From assembly GCF_000317285.1 (NCBI RefSeq), contig NZ_AJLN01000100.1, positions 272,182-336,181 of the forward strand: DNA of 64,000 bases. The letters are read 5' to 3'. Numbering within the stretch: position 1 is the stretch's first letter; the number at the start of each line of letters is the position of its first letter. Of this stretch, positions 36,542-45,104 are shown in pieces. This DNA is from Chlorogloeopsis fritschii PCC 6912. Its GTDB lineage: Bacteria > Cyanobacteriota > Cyanobacteriia > Cyanobacteriales > Nostocaceae. Made by a program: the position numbers and the translations under genes. A model generated the notes under the pieces. That model was not told the DNA's origin. It worked only from the letters and a program-made list of their open reading frames with translations, and ran no database searches.

Positions 36542-38911
36542 TTGGAGTTGTTTTCAACAGATCGCGATTACAAATCACTTTATACCCCCGGCTCGATCCA
36601 GCCTCATGGCGTGTTACTGGCACTCAGCGAGCCGGAACTACTAATCCTGCAAGTTAGCAATAATACTCAAACCTATTTGGGTAGAAAGCCTCAGGATTTG
36701 CTAGCCCAACCTTTGAGCTTTCTGTTCGATCCTACGCAAGTCGAAGTTATCAAACAGTATTTGCTGGAAGATTTTAGTGGTGTCAATTACCTGAAGCTGT
36801 TCATCTGCACAGACGAAGACAGGCAATTTTTTGATGGATTTATACATCGGACAAAAAATAGTGTGATTCTGGAGTTAGAACCCACAGATTCATCTGCTCA
36901 GGTAACTTTTGGGAATGTTCATAACTTAGTAAAAGAGGCGATCGCTAAACTCAAACGAACATCAACACTGCAAGAATTTTTACAACTAGCGGCACAAGAA
37001 CTCAGAATAATTACGGCTTTTGAGCGGGTGATGGTTTATCAATTCGATCAGCATGGAGCAGGAGAGGTAATTGCTGAAGCCAAACAAGAGGAGGTATCAC
37101 CCTATTTAGGACTCCACTATCCTGCAACAGATATTCCAGAACAGGCAAGGGAGTTATATCGGCGTGGCTTGGTGAGGGTAATTCCCAATTTGAAAGCTCA
37201 AGCGATCGAGTTAGTTGCAATTGAGAATTATGAAACTCATTCTCTGCCACTCGATTTAAGTTTATCTGTCTTCAGAAGTGTTCATCCCTGCTGTGTTGAA
37301 TTTCATCAGAATATGGGCACTGCGGCTATTGTAGTGATTTCACTCATCAAAGATGAAAAACTTTGGGGATTAATTTCTTGTCATCATCAAACACCAAAAA
37401 ATATCACGAGTGAGGTGCGGAGTGCTTGCGAATTTTTGGGACAATTCATATCATCAGAGCTAGCCAACAAAGTGATTCAAGAGGAAGTGCACTATAAAGC
37501 CAAACTGGAGTCACTGCGTTCTGAGGTGATAGAATCGATTTCGCAGGCAGATGACTTTATAGATGCACTAGTGCAGCCTGAACCCCGCTTACTAGATCTT
37601 GTTGGTGCCAAAGGAGCAGCAGTTTGCCTGGATGGTGAAATTACATTGGTTGGCTCCACACCTGAGGTGGAGGATGTTTGGGAGTTGATTGATTGGGCAA
37701 ACACCCAAGTTAGGGAGAACTTGTTTTACACCGATTCTCTGTCAAAGCTTTACCCAAAGGCAAAAACGTTCAAAGATACAGCCAGTGGCTTGCTGCTGCT
37801 GCAAATTTCTAAAGTCAAGCAGTATTATATTCTCTGGTTTCGTCCCGAAGTTCTACGTACAGTCAATTGGGCAGGAAATCCAAACGAATCGATCAAAGTT
37901 GAAGCAGATGGCAGTGTAACTCTTTGCCCCCGCCAATCTTTTGAACAGTGGCAGCAAACAGTTAGGTTCACCTCAGAACCTTGGAAATTATCTGAAATTG
38001 ATAGTGCCTTCGCCTTGAGGAATGCAATAGTTGGTATTGTGCTCAAAAAAGCAGAAGAGTTAGCCAAGCTCAATCAGGAATTAGAGCGTAGCAACCAAGA
38101 GCTAGCCTCCTTTGCTTATGCTTCTTCCCACGATCTCAAAGAACCTTTACGGGGTATCTATAACTACTCGACAATCCTACTAGAAGACTACGCTTGTGTG
38201 CTGGATGAGGATGGAATTGAGTATTTACAGACTGTTGTATCCTTATCAGTGCGGATGGAAACTCTCATTAATACTTTACTTCGGTTGTCGCAGTTAGGGA
38301 AAGCGGAAATAAATCTGCAAGCAACTAACCTTAACCAATTACTCAACGAAGTTATTAATGTCTTTGATGCTAGTCGCCAGCAAGCTCAGTTTCATATTCA
38401 TATTCCTCGACCTTTGCCAACTGTTCAATGCGATTCGGTTCTGATGGGTGAAGTATTTAGTAACTTAATTGCTAATGCATTGAAATACAATGACAGGGCA
38501 GAAAAATGGGTTGAGATTGGCTACGTGGATGAAGAGGAGTGGGAGAGGGGGAGAGTGGGAGAGGGGAGCCAGCGCTGTGGGCGGGTTTCCCGACTTGGGG
38601 CGACTGGCGTGGAGACAAGGGGAAAATATTTCTCCGCGTCTTCAGAAGCGTCTTTGCATCTCAACCTCTTGGCATCTTCTTCCCAATCCCCAATTACTTT
38701 CTACGTCAAGGATAACGGCATTGGCATTCAAAAACATCACCTAGAAACCATTTTCAAGCTCTTCAAGCGGCTTCACTCCCAGGAAAAGTACGGTGGTGGT
38801 ACTGGTGCGGGGTTAGCCATTACCAAGAAGATTATAGAGCGTCACGGTGGTCGGATCTGGGTTGAATCTAGCGTAGGTGAAGGCTCAACATTTTACTTTA
38901 CGCTGGAATAG
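36542..38911 (+). CDS. Cph1-type phytochrome histidine kinase
   Basis: A red/far-red sensor kinase of 789 residues. PAS (about 1-110) has TPGSIQPHGVLL. GAF (about 125-300) has PATDIPEQARELY and the chromophore pocket RSVHPCCVEFHQNMG, then GLISCHHQTPK. PHY spans about 310-490. HisKA has the phospho-His in YASSHDLKEPLRG, and HATPase has NLIANALKYND, DNGIGI and GTGAGLAI. Aligned to Synechocystis Cph1, Cys250 is the bilin-linking Cys259, while the neighbouring His260 is Cys251. About 45 residues in the ATPase domain are encoded by inserted repeat DNA. The start is uncertain: TTG 36542 lacks a ribosome site and the frame closes at 36527, so the N-terminal extension of relatives is missing. Confidence 0.88.
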   Translation: MELFSTDRDYKSLYTPGSIQPHGVLLALSEPELLILQVSNNTQTYLGRKPQDLLAQPLSFLFDPTQVEVIKQYLLEDFSGVNYLKLFICTDEDRQFFDGFIHRTKNSVILELEPTDSSAQVTFGNVHNLVKEAIAKLKRTSTLQEFLQLAAQELRIITAFERVMVYQFDQHGAGEVIAEAKQEEVSPYLGLHYPATDIPEQARELYRRGLVRVIPNLKAQAIELVAIENYETHSLPLDLSLSVFRSVHPCCVEFHQNMGTAAIVVISLIKDEKLWGLISCHHQTPKNITSEVRSACEFLGQFISSELANKVIQEEVHYKAKLESLRSEVIESISQADDFIDALVQPEPRLLDLVGAKGAAVCLDGEITLVGSTPEVEDVWELIDWANTQVRENLFYTDSLSKLYPKAKTFKDTASGLLLLQISKVKQYYILWFRPEVLRTVNWAGNPNESIKVEADGSVTLCPRQSFEQWQQTVRFTSEPWKLSEIDSAFALRNAIVGIVLKKAEELAKLNQELERSNQELASFAYASSHDLKEPLRGIYNYSTILLEDYACVLDEDGIEYLQTVVSLSVRMETLINTLLRLSQLGKAEINLQATNLNQLLNEVINVFDASRQQAQFHIHIPRPLPTVQCDSVLMGEVFSNLIANALKYNDRAEKWVEIGYVDEEEWERGRVGEGSQRCGRVSRLGATGVETRGKYFSASSEASLHLNLLASSSQSPITFYVKDNGIGIQKHHLETIFKLFKRLHSQEKYGGGTGAGLAITKKIIERHGGRIWVESSVGEGSTFYFTLE
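38564..38610. repeat. GC-rich interspersed repeat inside the phytochrome gene
   Basis: This stretch is, in reverse orientation, nearly identical to 48235-48281 in intergenic DNA (shared blocks ACGCCAGTCGC, CAAGTCGG and GCGCTGGCTCCC). It is flanked by G/A-rich minirepeats from about 38537. The insertion keeps the reading frame between the N-box and the DNGIGI motif of the kinase domain. Confidence 0.8.
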
Positions 38912-38966
38912 TTTAATATACATAAAAAACCTTTTTAATACCAAAATTTAAGACCGAAGACAACTA

Positions 38967-39410
38967 ATGGCAACAAAACTTAAAGACTCGCTGCTCGTTG
39001 TTGAGGACAGCCATGAGGATTTTAAGATGCTGCAACGCTTGATGCGGCGGATGGCTGTTCAAAACCCAATTTATCGTTGTAGTAGTGGAGACGAAGTTTT
39101 TGACTTCCTTTATCAAGAGGGAAATTATCAAAATCCTGATTTAGCACCACGACCTTCTGTAATTTTACTCGATCTGAATTTGCCAGGAATTGATGGTCGT
39201 AATGTTCTAGAGCGGTTAAAGCAAGATACTAGTTTTAAGGAAATCCCCATTGTTGTCTTTACTACATCTTCCAATCCCAAAGATGTGGAATTCTGCTATG
39301 AAAAAGGCGCGAATGGCTATTTAATTAAACCAATGGATGCTCAAGAGCTTCGGAAAATTGTTCAGGCATTTGTAGACTACTGGCTGGAAGTTAATACTCC
39401 TCCAGCGTAA
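38967..39410 (+). CDS. Single-domain response regulator, Rcp1-like
   Basis: A 147-residue stand-alone receiver. It has LLVVEDSHEDFKMLQRLM, the phospho-Asp in VILLDLNLPGIDG near residue 69, the switch Thr in IVVFTTSSNPKD, and Lys in GYLIKPMD. A short C-terminal helix (AFVDYWLEV) is typical of Rcp1 dimers. It starts 55 bases after the phytochrome gene on the same strand, the usual cph1-rcp1 arrangement, so it is the expected phosphate acceptor of that kinase. It has no DNA-binding output domain, so it must signal by protein contact. The start is ATG 38967. Confidence 0.92.
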   Translation: MATKLKDSLLVVEDSHEDFKMLQRLMRRMAVQNPIYRCSSGDEVFDFLYQEGNYQNPDLAPRPSVILLDLNLPGIDGRNVLERLKQDTSFKEIPIVVFTTSSNPKDVEFCYEKGANGYLIKPMDAQELRKIVQAFVDYWLEVNTPPA

Positions 39411-39665
39411 AGGGGAGTGGAGACTAAATAAAAGGGACAAGGGGAAAAGGAGACAAGGGGACAAGGAGAGATGGGGAAACTGGGGGAGTAAACGTGAATA
39501 ACGATTCTCCCCTTTCTCCACGGCAGTTGCTACAAGTCTCTTAACCCGCAAGGGCGCACTGCCTCCCCTGCTGCACCTCTCCCCCTGCTCTCTTCTTCCC
39601 TCCCCTCTGCTCCTGGTACTTCTTTCCTAGTCCCCAGTACCAAGTACCCAGTACCGAGTAATAAT
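39411..39665. repeat. G/A-rich minirepeats and GC-rich repeat fragment
   Basis: Purine-rich units (GGGACAAGGGGAAAAGGAGAC, 39432-39475) are followed by a fragment of the GC-rich interspersed repeat (CGCAAGGGCGCACTGCCTCCC, 39548-39568). TACCAAGTACCCAGTACCGAG repeats come just before the ABC transporter start. No gene is present. Confidence 0.7.
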
Positions 39666-41267
39666 ATGAATTTAATTTGGTTTCTTTTGCGCTCATCTTG
39701 GCTGAATGTAGCGATCGCAGGAGTAGCAGGCTCAATTAGTGGTGTGTGCAGTGCTGCTTTGATTGCATCAATCAATACTGCTATTCGCGCCAGCGATCCT
39801 GAGTTGAGTCAACTTTTTCTGAGGTTTCTGGGGTTAGTAGTCGCTGCTCTTGCCACCAACTTAATCTCTCAGTTTCTGCTCTCAGGTTTATCTTATGAAG
39901 CAGTATATAAATTGCGCTTGCAACTGAGTAATTGGATTCTTGCTTGTCCTTTACGACATCTTGAAGAACAAGGCTCGAATCGAATTCTTGCCACCTTAAC
40001 CGAAGATACCAACGCGATCGCTGACACAATTGCTGTCGTTCCCTTTTTATGCATTGACTTCGCAATCGTTGTGAGTTGCCTGGTGTATCTTTGCTGGCTT
40101 TCTTGGAGTGTTTTTTTAGTAACTGCGGGATTGCTGGTAGGAGCAATGATTTGCATTCAGCTTTTAGTGGCAACAGCTTATGGATTGCTCGAACGTGCCC
40201 GTGAAGAGCAGGATCGCCTGTTCAAACACTTTCGTGCTATTACAGACGGAATCAAAGAGCTAAAATTGAATGTCCAACGCCGCCAAGCATTTGTGGCTGA
40301 GAACCTGCAAAGAACAGCAGCTGCATCGCGTCGCTACGATACTACAAGTATGAGAATTTTGGGTGTTTCTCTTGGCGTTAGTCAACTGCTGTTTTTTGTA
40401 ATTGCTGGTTTTCTGGTTTTCGGATTGCCGAGGTTTACATCTGTTGATGTTACAGTTTTGTCAGCATATATCCTAGTCGTAACTTACTTAACCGATCCAC
40501 TGCAAAGAATTTTGCAAATACTACCCGGTTTAAGTCGTGGTAGTGTAGCGTTGCAGAAGATAGAAAAATTAGGCTTGGTGATCGCGAGCCGCTCTGAAGA
40601 GATTCTTGCTCAACCTACTACACTCAACTTCCGAAAACAAATTTGCCTTGTGGACGTTTGTTACACTTACCAGCAGGAATCAGGAGAAAATTTTACACTC
40701 GGCCCTATCAACTTAATGTTTCACCCTGGTGAACTAGTCTTTATTATCGGCGGTAATGGCAGTGGAAAATCAACGCTTGCGAAGTTGATTACAGGCTTAT
40801 ATGTTCCACAAGCAGGAGAAATTTTATGGGATGAGCAGCCAGTAACGGATAAAAACAGGGAACAATATCGCCAATTGTTTTCTACTGTATTTTCCGACTT
40901 TTACCTGTTTGAGCAACTTCTGGGCATTGCCCCGGATCTTCTAGATACAAAAGCTCAGAATTATCTTGAGCAGTTTCAGCTCAATCAAAAAGTCAAAATT
41001 GATGGCGATCGCTTTTCTACAATTGAATTATCGCAAGGTCAGAGAAAGCGATTAGCATTGCTGACAGCATATTTGGAAGATCGTCCCATCTATCTGTTTG
41101 ATGAATGGGCAGCCGATCAAGATCCATCCTTTCGGGAGAAATTCTACAATCAGCTTCTTTTGGAATTAAAACGTCAGGGAAAAACAGTACTGACAATTAC
41201 TCATGACGATCGCTACTTTCATTTAGCTGACCGAGTTATTAAACTAGATTACGGAAAATTAGTTTGA
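39666..41267 (+). CDS. ABC transporter of the cyclic-peptide exporter type
   Basis: A 533-residue fused permease-ATPase. The N-terminal domain has about six transmembrane helices (for example VAIAGVAGSISGVCSAALIA and FAIVVSCLVYLCWLSWSVFLV). The ATPase domain starts near 330, with Walker A IIGGNGSGKSTLAKL, an ABC signature LSQGQRKRLAL, and Walker B PIYLFDEWAADQDP followed by the switch His in TITHDDRYF. This arrangement matches the cyclic peptide export family (TIGR01194, including SyrD/YojI/PvdE). Substrates in that family are peptides or siderophores; none is evident here, and no biosynthetic gene adjoins. The start is ATG 39666. Confidence 0.86.
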   Translation: MNLIWFLLRSSWLNVAIAGVAGSISGVCSAALIASINTAIRASDPELSQLFLRFLGLVVAALATNLISQFLLSGLSYEAVYKLRLQLSNWILACPLRHLEEQGSNRILATLTEDTNAIADTIAVVPFLCIDFAIVVSCLVYLCWLSWSVFLVTAGLLVGAMICIQLLVATAYGLLERAREEQDRLFKHFRAITDGIKELKLNVQRRQAFVAENLQRTAAASRRYDTTSMRILGVSLGVSQLLFFVIAGFLVFGLPRFTSVDVTVLSAYILVVTYLTDPLQRILQILPGLSRGSVALQKIEKLGLVIASRSEEILAQPTTLNFRKQICLVDVCYTYQQESGENFTLGPINLMFHPGELVFIIGGNGSGKSTLAKLITGLYVPQAGEILWDEQPVTDKNREQYRQLFSTVFSDFYLFEQLLGIAPDLLDTKAQNYLEQFQLNQKVKIDGDRFSTIELSQGQRKRLALLTAYLEDRPIYLFDEWAADQDPSFREKFYNQLLLELKRQGKTVLTITHDDRYFHLADRVIKLDYGKLV

Positions 41268-41329
41268 GAGTCTAAAGTTGCTGTGAGACTGCACGCATTA
41301 GTATAGCCTCAATAGGCTGAATTCCAACC

Positions 41330-41501
41330 TCAAGAATTTGCTGCCCAAAGCATGGAAACGTCGTACTGATTAAACATGGAATCAGCGCTCAAAATCACCA
41401 TATCCTCTAGTTGAGCTTGTGCAATCAACATCCGATCAAAGGGATCTCGATGGTGTAAGGGTAGTGTAGCCGCTTGTAATGCATGAGGCGCTCTAATCTC
41501 T
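41330..41501 (-). pseudogene. C-terminal remnant of a VapC (PIN) toxin
   Basis: The minus-strand frame reads IRAPHALQAATLPLHHRDPFDRM, then LIAQAQLEDMVILSADSMFNQY and ends at TGA 41330-41332. This is the conserved C-terminal half of VapC toxins (LP..HRDPFDRMLIAQA). The N-terminal half with the first catalytic Asp is missing; the frame runs back into the end of the antitoxin gene without a start. The toxin is therefore inactive, deleted to about 55 residues. Confidence 0.8.
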
Positions 41502-41726
41502 AGCGATGTCTTCCGGTAAGGGAGCGTTAAAGTCTTCTGGTACTGTGAACCGCCCTCGATCTTGCCCTAAACTATTTCGTCGATTTGATGAGGAGCGAAA
41601 CGGAACTAACTTTGCGATGGGAATGCCTCGGTTGGAAATAATGATTTCTTCTCCAAGTTCAACGCGTGACAAAAGCCGCGAGAGATTAGTTTTAGCTTGA
41701 TGGATGTTTACGGTTCCCACGATCAA
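41493..41726 (-). CDS. Type II antitoxin, Phd/YefM family
   Basis: A 77-residue antitoxin. It has MIVGTVNIHQAKTNLSRLLSRV, GEEIIISNRGIPIAKLVP, and a charged C-terminal tail (VPEDFNAPLPEDIARD), which is the toxin-neutralising end in this family. The N-terminal fold binds its own promoter. Normally it is followed by a PIN toxin (VapC); here only a toxin fragment follows, so it is an orphan antitoxin. It may still protect against related toxins or simply be a relic. The start is ATG 41726. Confidence 0.85.
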   Translation of the reverse strand: MIVGTVNIHQAKTNLSRLLSRVELGEEIIISNRGIPIAKLVPFRSSSNRRNSLGQDRGRFTVPEDFNAPLPEDIARD

Positions 41727-41901
41727 ACTAAGTCTATAAACTAAGTTTGTTTTAATTCTAGTTGCAATATAGAAGCAAGTTTATGAGCGATCGCCTTTGC
41801 AACTGTGAGTTATTAGTGGAGGCGTAGTTTTGAGGCGATCGATGGAGCGATCGGCTATGCTTGAAAGTGCAACAACACATAGTTAGTGCGGAGTTGTCTG
41901 T

Positions 41902-42144
41902 ATGCCCCAAGCTCTCAAGGCAATTTACCGAAACGGCACATTTATTTTACAATCAGCTTGCAACTTACCAGAAGGGGCTGAGGTTGAGCTATTCATTCAA
42001 AGCCCTCAAGTTCTATCACCTTCAATCACCGATCCTGAAACTAAACAGCGTTTTCTTAAAGCACTAGTTGAAAGGATGCAGCAAAACCCCATTCCCCTGA
42101 ATGCTCCTTATTTCACGCGGGATATGCTGCATGAACGCTGTTGA
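41902..42144 (+). CDS. Antitoxin of the AF2212/DUF104-like family
   Basis: An 80-residue protein that starts MPQALKAIYRNGTFILQSACNLPEGAEVELFI. This is the short beta-rich AbrB-like fold of the AF2212/DUF104 antitoxins (pattern AIYENGVFKPL..L.EG..V.L). The acidic and Pro-rich tail leads into PYFTRDMLHERC. The next frame, a PIN-domain start at 42131, overlaps its end by 14 bases, the usual antitoxin-toxin layout. Because that toxin is truncated, this is a second orphan antitoxin within 500 bases of the first. The start is ATG 41902. Confidence 0.75.
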   Translation: MPQALKAIYRNGTFILQSACNLPEGAEVELFIQSPQVLSPSITDPETKQRFLKALVERMQQNPIPLNAPYFTRDMLHERC

Positions 42145-42217
42145 TACCAACATCTTGATTTACGGCATAACAACCTTATTGCGGCGGGCGAGCGCTCTAC
42201 AGTTAAACTATGAATAA
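42131..42217 (+). pseudogene. N-terminal remnant of a PIN toxin
   Basis: The ATG at 42131 opens MNAVDTNILIYG, the hallmark first strand of a PIN ribonuclease with its catalytic Asp. After residue 12 the similarity stops and the frame ends at TAA 42217 after 28 residues. Sequence from about 42170 resembles intergenic DNA (GCGGGCGAGCGCTCTACAG). The rest of the toxin has been deleted or replaced. Confidence 0.78.
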
Positions 42218-42242
42218 ACCTAAAGCGATCGAGGTTTAACAA

Positions 42243-42719
42243 ATGAGAGTTAGATCTGCTAATCCTGATGACGTGTCGCTGATTTTTTCGTTTATCAAGA
42301 AGAAAGCAGACTTCGATCGCAAGATTGGTGCTTTTTCTGGCGAGTTGGGGGTATCTGAGGAAAAAATACGCAAAACTCTTTTTGGAGCAGTTCCTTTTTC
42401 TTACGTATTGTTTGCAGAGATGTCAGGGCGTGAAGTTGGATTTGCTTTGTATGGATTTAGGTACTCATCATTCGCAGGGCAACCGAGCCTTTGGCTGGAT
42501 GACTTATATGTGGATGAACAGATGAGAAGCCAGGGAGCCGGAGCAGCATTAATGAGTCATCTTGCTGAAGTTGCCAAGGAAAATGACTGTACCCATCTAG
42601 CGTGGAATGCTGATGCTCGCAACCTTCGCGGATTGAGTTTTTATCATCGCTTGGGCGCAAAGATTACAGAACAAAAAGGTAATCGATGTTTTTTGATGTG
42701 GATACCTCAGGTGAGATAG
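42243..42719 (+). CDS. GNAT family N-acetyltransferase
   Basis: A 158-residue GCN5-related acetyltransferase. It starts MRVRSANPDDVSLIFSFI. Motif D/A has LWLDDLYVDEQMRSQGAGAALM, with the pyrophosphate-binding Q/R-x-x-G-x-G/A loop near residue 98. Motif B has ARNLRGLSFYHRLGAK. It would transfer acetyl from acetyl-CoA to an amine. The sequence is of the diamine/thialysine acetyltransferase-like subgroup by its N-terminus, but the substrate is not certain. The gene starts at ATG 42243, just after the toxin remnant. Confidence 0.88.
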   Translation: MRVRSANPDDVSLIFSFIKKKADFDRKIGAFSGELGVSEEKIRKTLFGAVPFSYVLFAEMSGREVGFALYGFRYSSFAGQPSLWLDDLYVDEQMRSQGAGAALMSHLAEVAKENDCTHLAWNADARNLRGLSFYHRLGAKITEQKGNRCFLMWIPQVR

Positions 42720-42810
42720 GAAATTTTATATTTTATTTAGATTTTCTTCCAAATGTTGCCATTTATGACAATCTAAGAGAAAGAGCTTTCAATCTCTCTC
42801 TTAAACTTCT

Positions 42811-44574
42811 ATGCCAGATGCCTGGACGATACTCATTATTGATGATAGTGCAGCGGATCGGAAGATCTATCGTCGATATCTTTTGAAAGACGCTCAACAG
42901 TCTTATCAAATTTTAGAGGCAGACTGTGGAGAGGATGGACTTGTTTTATGTCAAAAAACGCGATGCAATTTGATTCTGCTGGATTTTTGTCTGCCTGATA
43001 TGAGCGGGCTAGAATTTCTCGATCGCCTCAAGCAGCAAAGATTAGAGACTTCTATCCCTGTGATTATGCTTACAGGGCGCGGCGATGAAGAGATCGCTGT
43101 GCAAGCGATGAAAAAAGGAGTTCAAGATTATTTAGTCAAGCAAAACTTGACACAAGATGTACTGCAACTTGCTGTTCGCAACACGATCAAGCAATCGTAC
43201 TTGCAAGCGCAATTGCAAAAAACTCAGGAGCGGCAGCGCTTGATTGCTATGACTGCTCTGAGAATTCGTCAGTCTCTGGATTTGGAGCAAATTTTACATA
43301 CAGCTGTAACAGAGGTACAGCAACTTTTGAAGTGCGATCGCGTAATGGTATATCAGTTCTTGCCAGATCAAAGTATTGCCAAGATTGCCTGCTCAAGTCA
43401 GCCCCAAACAACAGCAGATCGTAACAACCTTCTAAATAGCTGCTGTAAAGTTGCGCGATCAGAAGATGAGTCAGTAAATAATTCTCAATTATTGCTCAAA
43501 GATGGTGCATTAGATATTTGCCAGCAGATGGAATCTGACTCAACAATTTGTCACATCTGTCAATATGCAGTCATCAAAGTTAATGAGACTAGCTGGAATT
43601 ATGACTGTTCCAACCTGTTAGAAGCATCCAATACTGGCGCAAATCAGGTAGTGCCCATTACCCTAAGTAAAAATGAACAGCCACAGTGCAAACCGTGGGG
43701 CTTTTTGATGGCTTGTCAATGTTCTGGCAAGCAACATTGGCAAAACGATGAATTAGAGATTCTCCATCAAGTATCAGTGCAGTTAGCGATCGCGATCCAG
43801 CAGGCGGAATTACTTGCCAAAACTCAAGCAGCTCTTGTCAAAGAAAAGCAGCTTAACAAATTTAAATCCCAAATTATCACTACCATTTCTCATGAATATC
43901 GAACGCCATTAGCTTCTATCTTGGCTTCAGCATCAACACTTAAGCAAAATAAAGATAAGCTAGACGAATTTAAACAACAACGATTCTTAGAAATTATCGA
44001 GCAAAAAACACGTCATCTGTCCAAATTAGTAGATGATATGCTTGTCATCGACCAATTAGAATTGGACAAAGCCAAATTTAAGCCTATTGTGTTAGATCTG
44101 CGCCAACTTTTCTCTGACTTGCTAGAAGAACAGCGCCAAATAGCAAGCGATCGCCATAAATTGATTTTTAGAAATACAGGCAATCATCAAGGTTTCTGGG
44201 GCGATCGAGGACTTTTGCGGCTAATTTTTTCCAACTTAATGTCTAACGCAATTAAATACTCACCGCAAGGTGGCAATGTAGAATTCCATCTTATTAACAA
44301 AAACTCACAGGTGATTTTTTACGTCCAAGATGAAGGAATTGGTATACCTATACAAGATCGGGCAAACTTGTTTCAATCTTTTAGCCGAGGCAGTAATGTT
44401 GACACTATTCCTGGAACTGGTTTAGGGTTAGCTATTACTAAAGCTTGTGTAGAATTACATGGCGGTAGTATTGCTTTAGAAAGTCAAATACAGCAAGGAA
44501 CTAAAGTTACAGTTAGCTTACCGAACCAAATTAGTAAATATATTGTGACATCACAAGATAGAAGTTGCTCGTGA
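42811..44574 (+). CDS. Receiver-GAF-histidine kinase
   Basis: A 587-residue hybrid kinase with an N-terminal receiver (1-125): ILIIDDSAADRKIY, phospho-Asp in LILLDFCLPDMSG, Lys in DYLVKQ. A GAF domain follows (about 150-335), with LDLEQILHTAVTEVQQLL and CDRVMVYQF. HisKA has the phospho-His near residue 361 in TTISHEYRTPL, and HATPase has NLMSNAIKYSP, DEGIGI and GTGLGLAI. The GAF has a Cys-rich insert (STICHICQYAV) and no cyanobacteriochrome Cys motif that I recognise. The receiver-first layout suggests it is controlled by an upstream kinase. The start is ATG 42811. Confidence 0.9.
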   Translation: MPDAWTILIIDDSAADRKIYRRYLLKDAQQSYQILEADCGEDGLVLCQKTRCNLILLDFCLPDMSGLEFLDRLKQQRLETSIPVIMLTGRGDEEIAVQAMKKGVQDYLVKQNLTQDVLQLAVRNTIKQSYLQAQLQKTQERQRLIAMTALRIRQSLDLEQILHTAVTEVQQLLKCDRVMVYQFLPDQSIAKIACSSQPQTTADRNNLLNSCCKVARSEDESVNNSQLLLKDGALDICQQMESDSTICHICQYAVIKVNETSWNYDCSNLLEASNTGANQVVPITLSKNEQPQCKPWGFLMACQCSGKQHWQNDELEILHQVSVQLAIAIQQAELLAKTQAALVKEKQLNKFKSQIITTISHEYRTPLASILASASTLKQNKDKLDEFKQQRFLEIIEQKTRHLSKLVDDMLVIDQLELDKAKFKPIVLDLRQLFSDLLEEQRQIASDRHKLIFRNTGNHQGFWGDRGLLRLIFSNLMSNAIKYSPQGGNVEFHLINKNSQVIFYVQDEGIGIPIQDRANLFQSFSRGSNVDTIPGTGLGLAITKACVELHGGSIALESQIQQGTKVTVSLPNQISKYIVTSQDRSCS

Positions 44575-45104
44575 TATTCTTCTAGTTTTAGAAAGAATAC
44601 CCCTTTCCTATTTGAGATTTTTGATTGCAATTTTATAACTTAATACAAATTTTGACTTAACTTATACTGTTGCATTTTAGCAATATTTATGAAATTATCA
44701 TCTCCAGATACAACAATATGTTTATCAATATGTTGTAGCTTTTCTTAAAAAAAGTTAATTAAATGCCCAAAAGTAAACAAATTAGTTGTTGCAAAAGCAC
44801 CAGAAAGTAAAAGCAGTAAGATTTGTGGGTATGCTATAACAGGTAATAGGGCAGTTGTTTGATTTACTACCAAGCAGAGGTAAATGGCTCTACTAATATA
44901 AAGATTTGTCTTAATAAACAAAGCGAGCCTATTTACATCTACGTTATCGATCAAGGTTATAATTTCATCCTGCTGGTATGTATAGAAATCCAACGAAGAA
45001 AGCAACAAACAGCAACTAACTTCTTGCAAATTCAAAGATTTAAAAATTGCTAATTTTAAATCTTAAATTGACATTGTACTTCCATATTTTTATTGGAATT
45101 TCCC
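44575..45104. other. AT-rich intergenic region
   Basis: About 530 AT-rich bases between the hybrid kinase and the cupin gene. Open frames exist on both strands (for example minus 44745-45035, with a hydrophobic end), but none has a convincing ribosome site or recognisable motif. I see no repeats of the kinds found elsewhere. Confidence 0.4.

Noticed and set aside
36542..38911. Bacteriophytochrome using an N-terminal Cys for biliverdin
   Set aside because: No Cys is present in the N-terminal PAS extension, while the GAF Cys of the Cph1 type is present.
41280..42217. Two active toxin-antitoxin systems
   Set aside because: Only the antitoxins are complete. Each toxin is cut to a fragment without the full PIN acidic set.
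44745..45035. 96-codon minus-strand frame with a hydrophobic C-terminus
   Set aside because: It has no Shine-Dalgarno sequence, is biased to AT-rich codons and matches nothing recognised. I could not support it as a gene.
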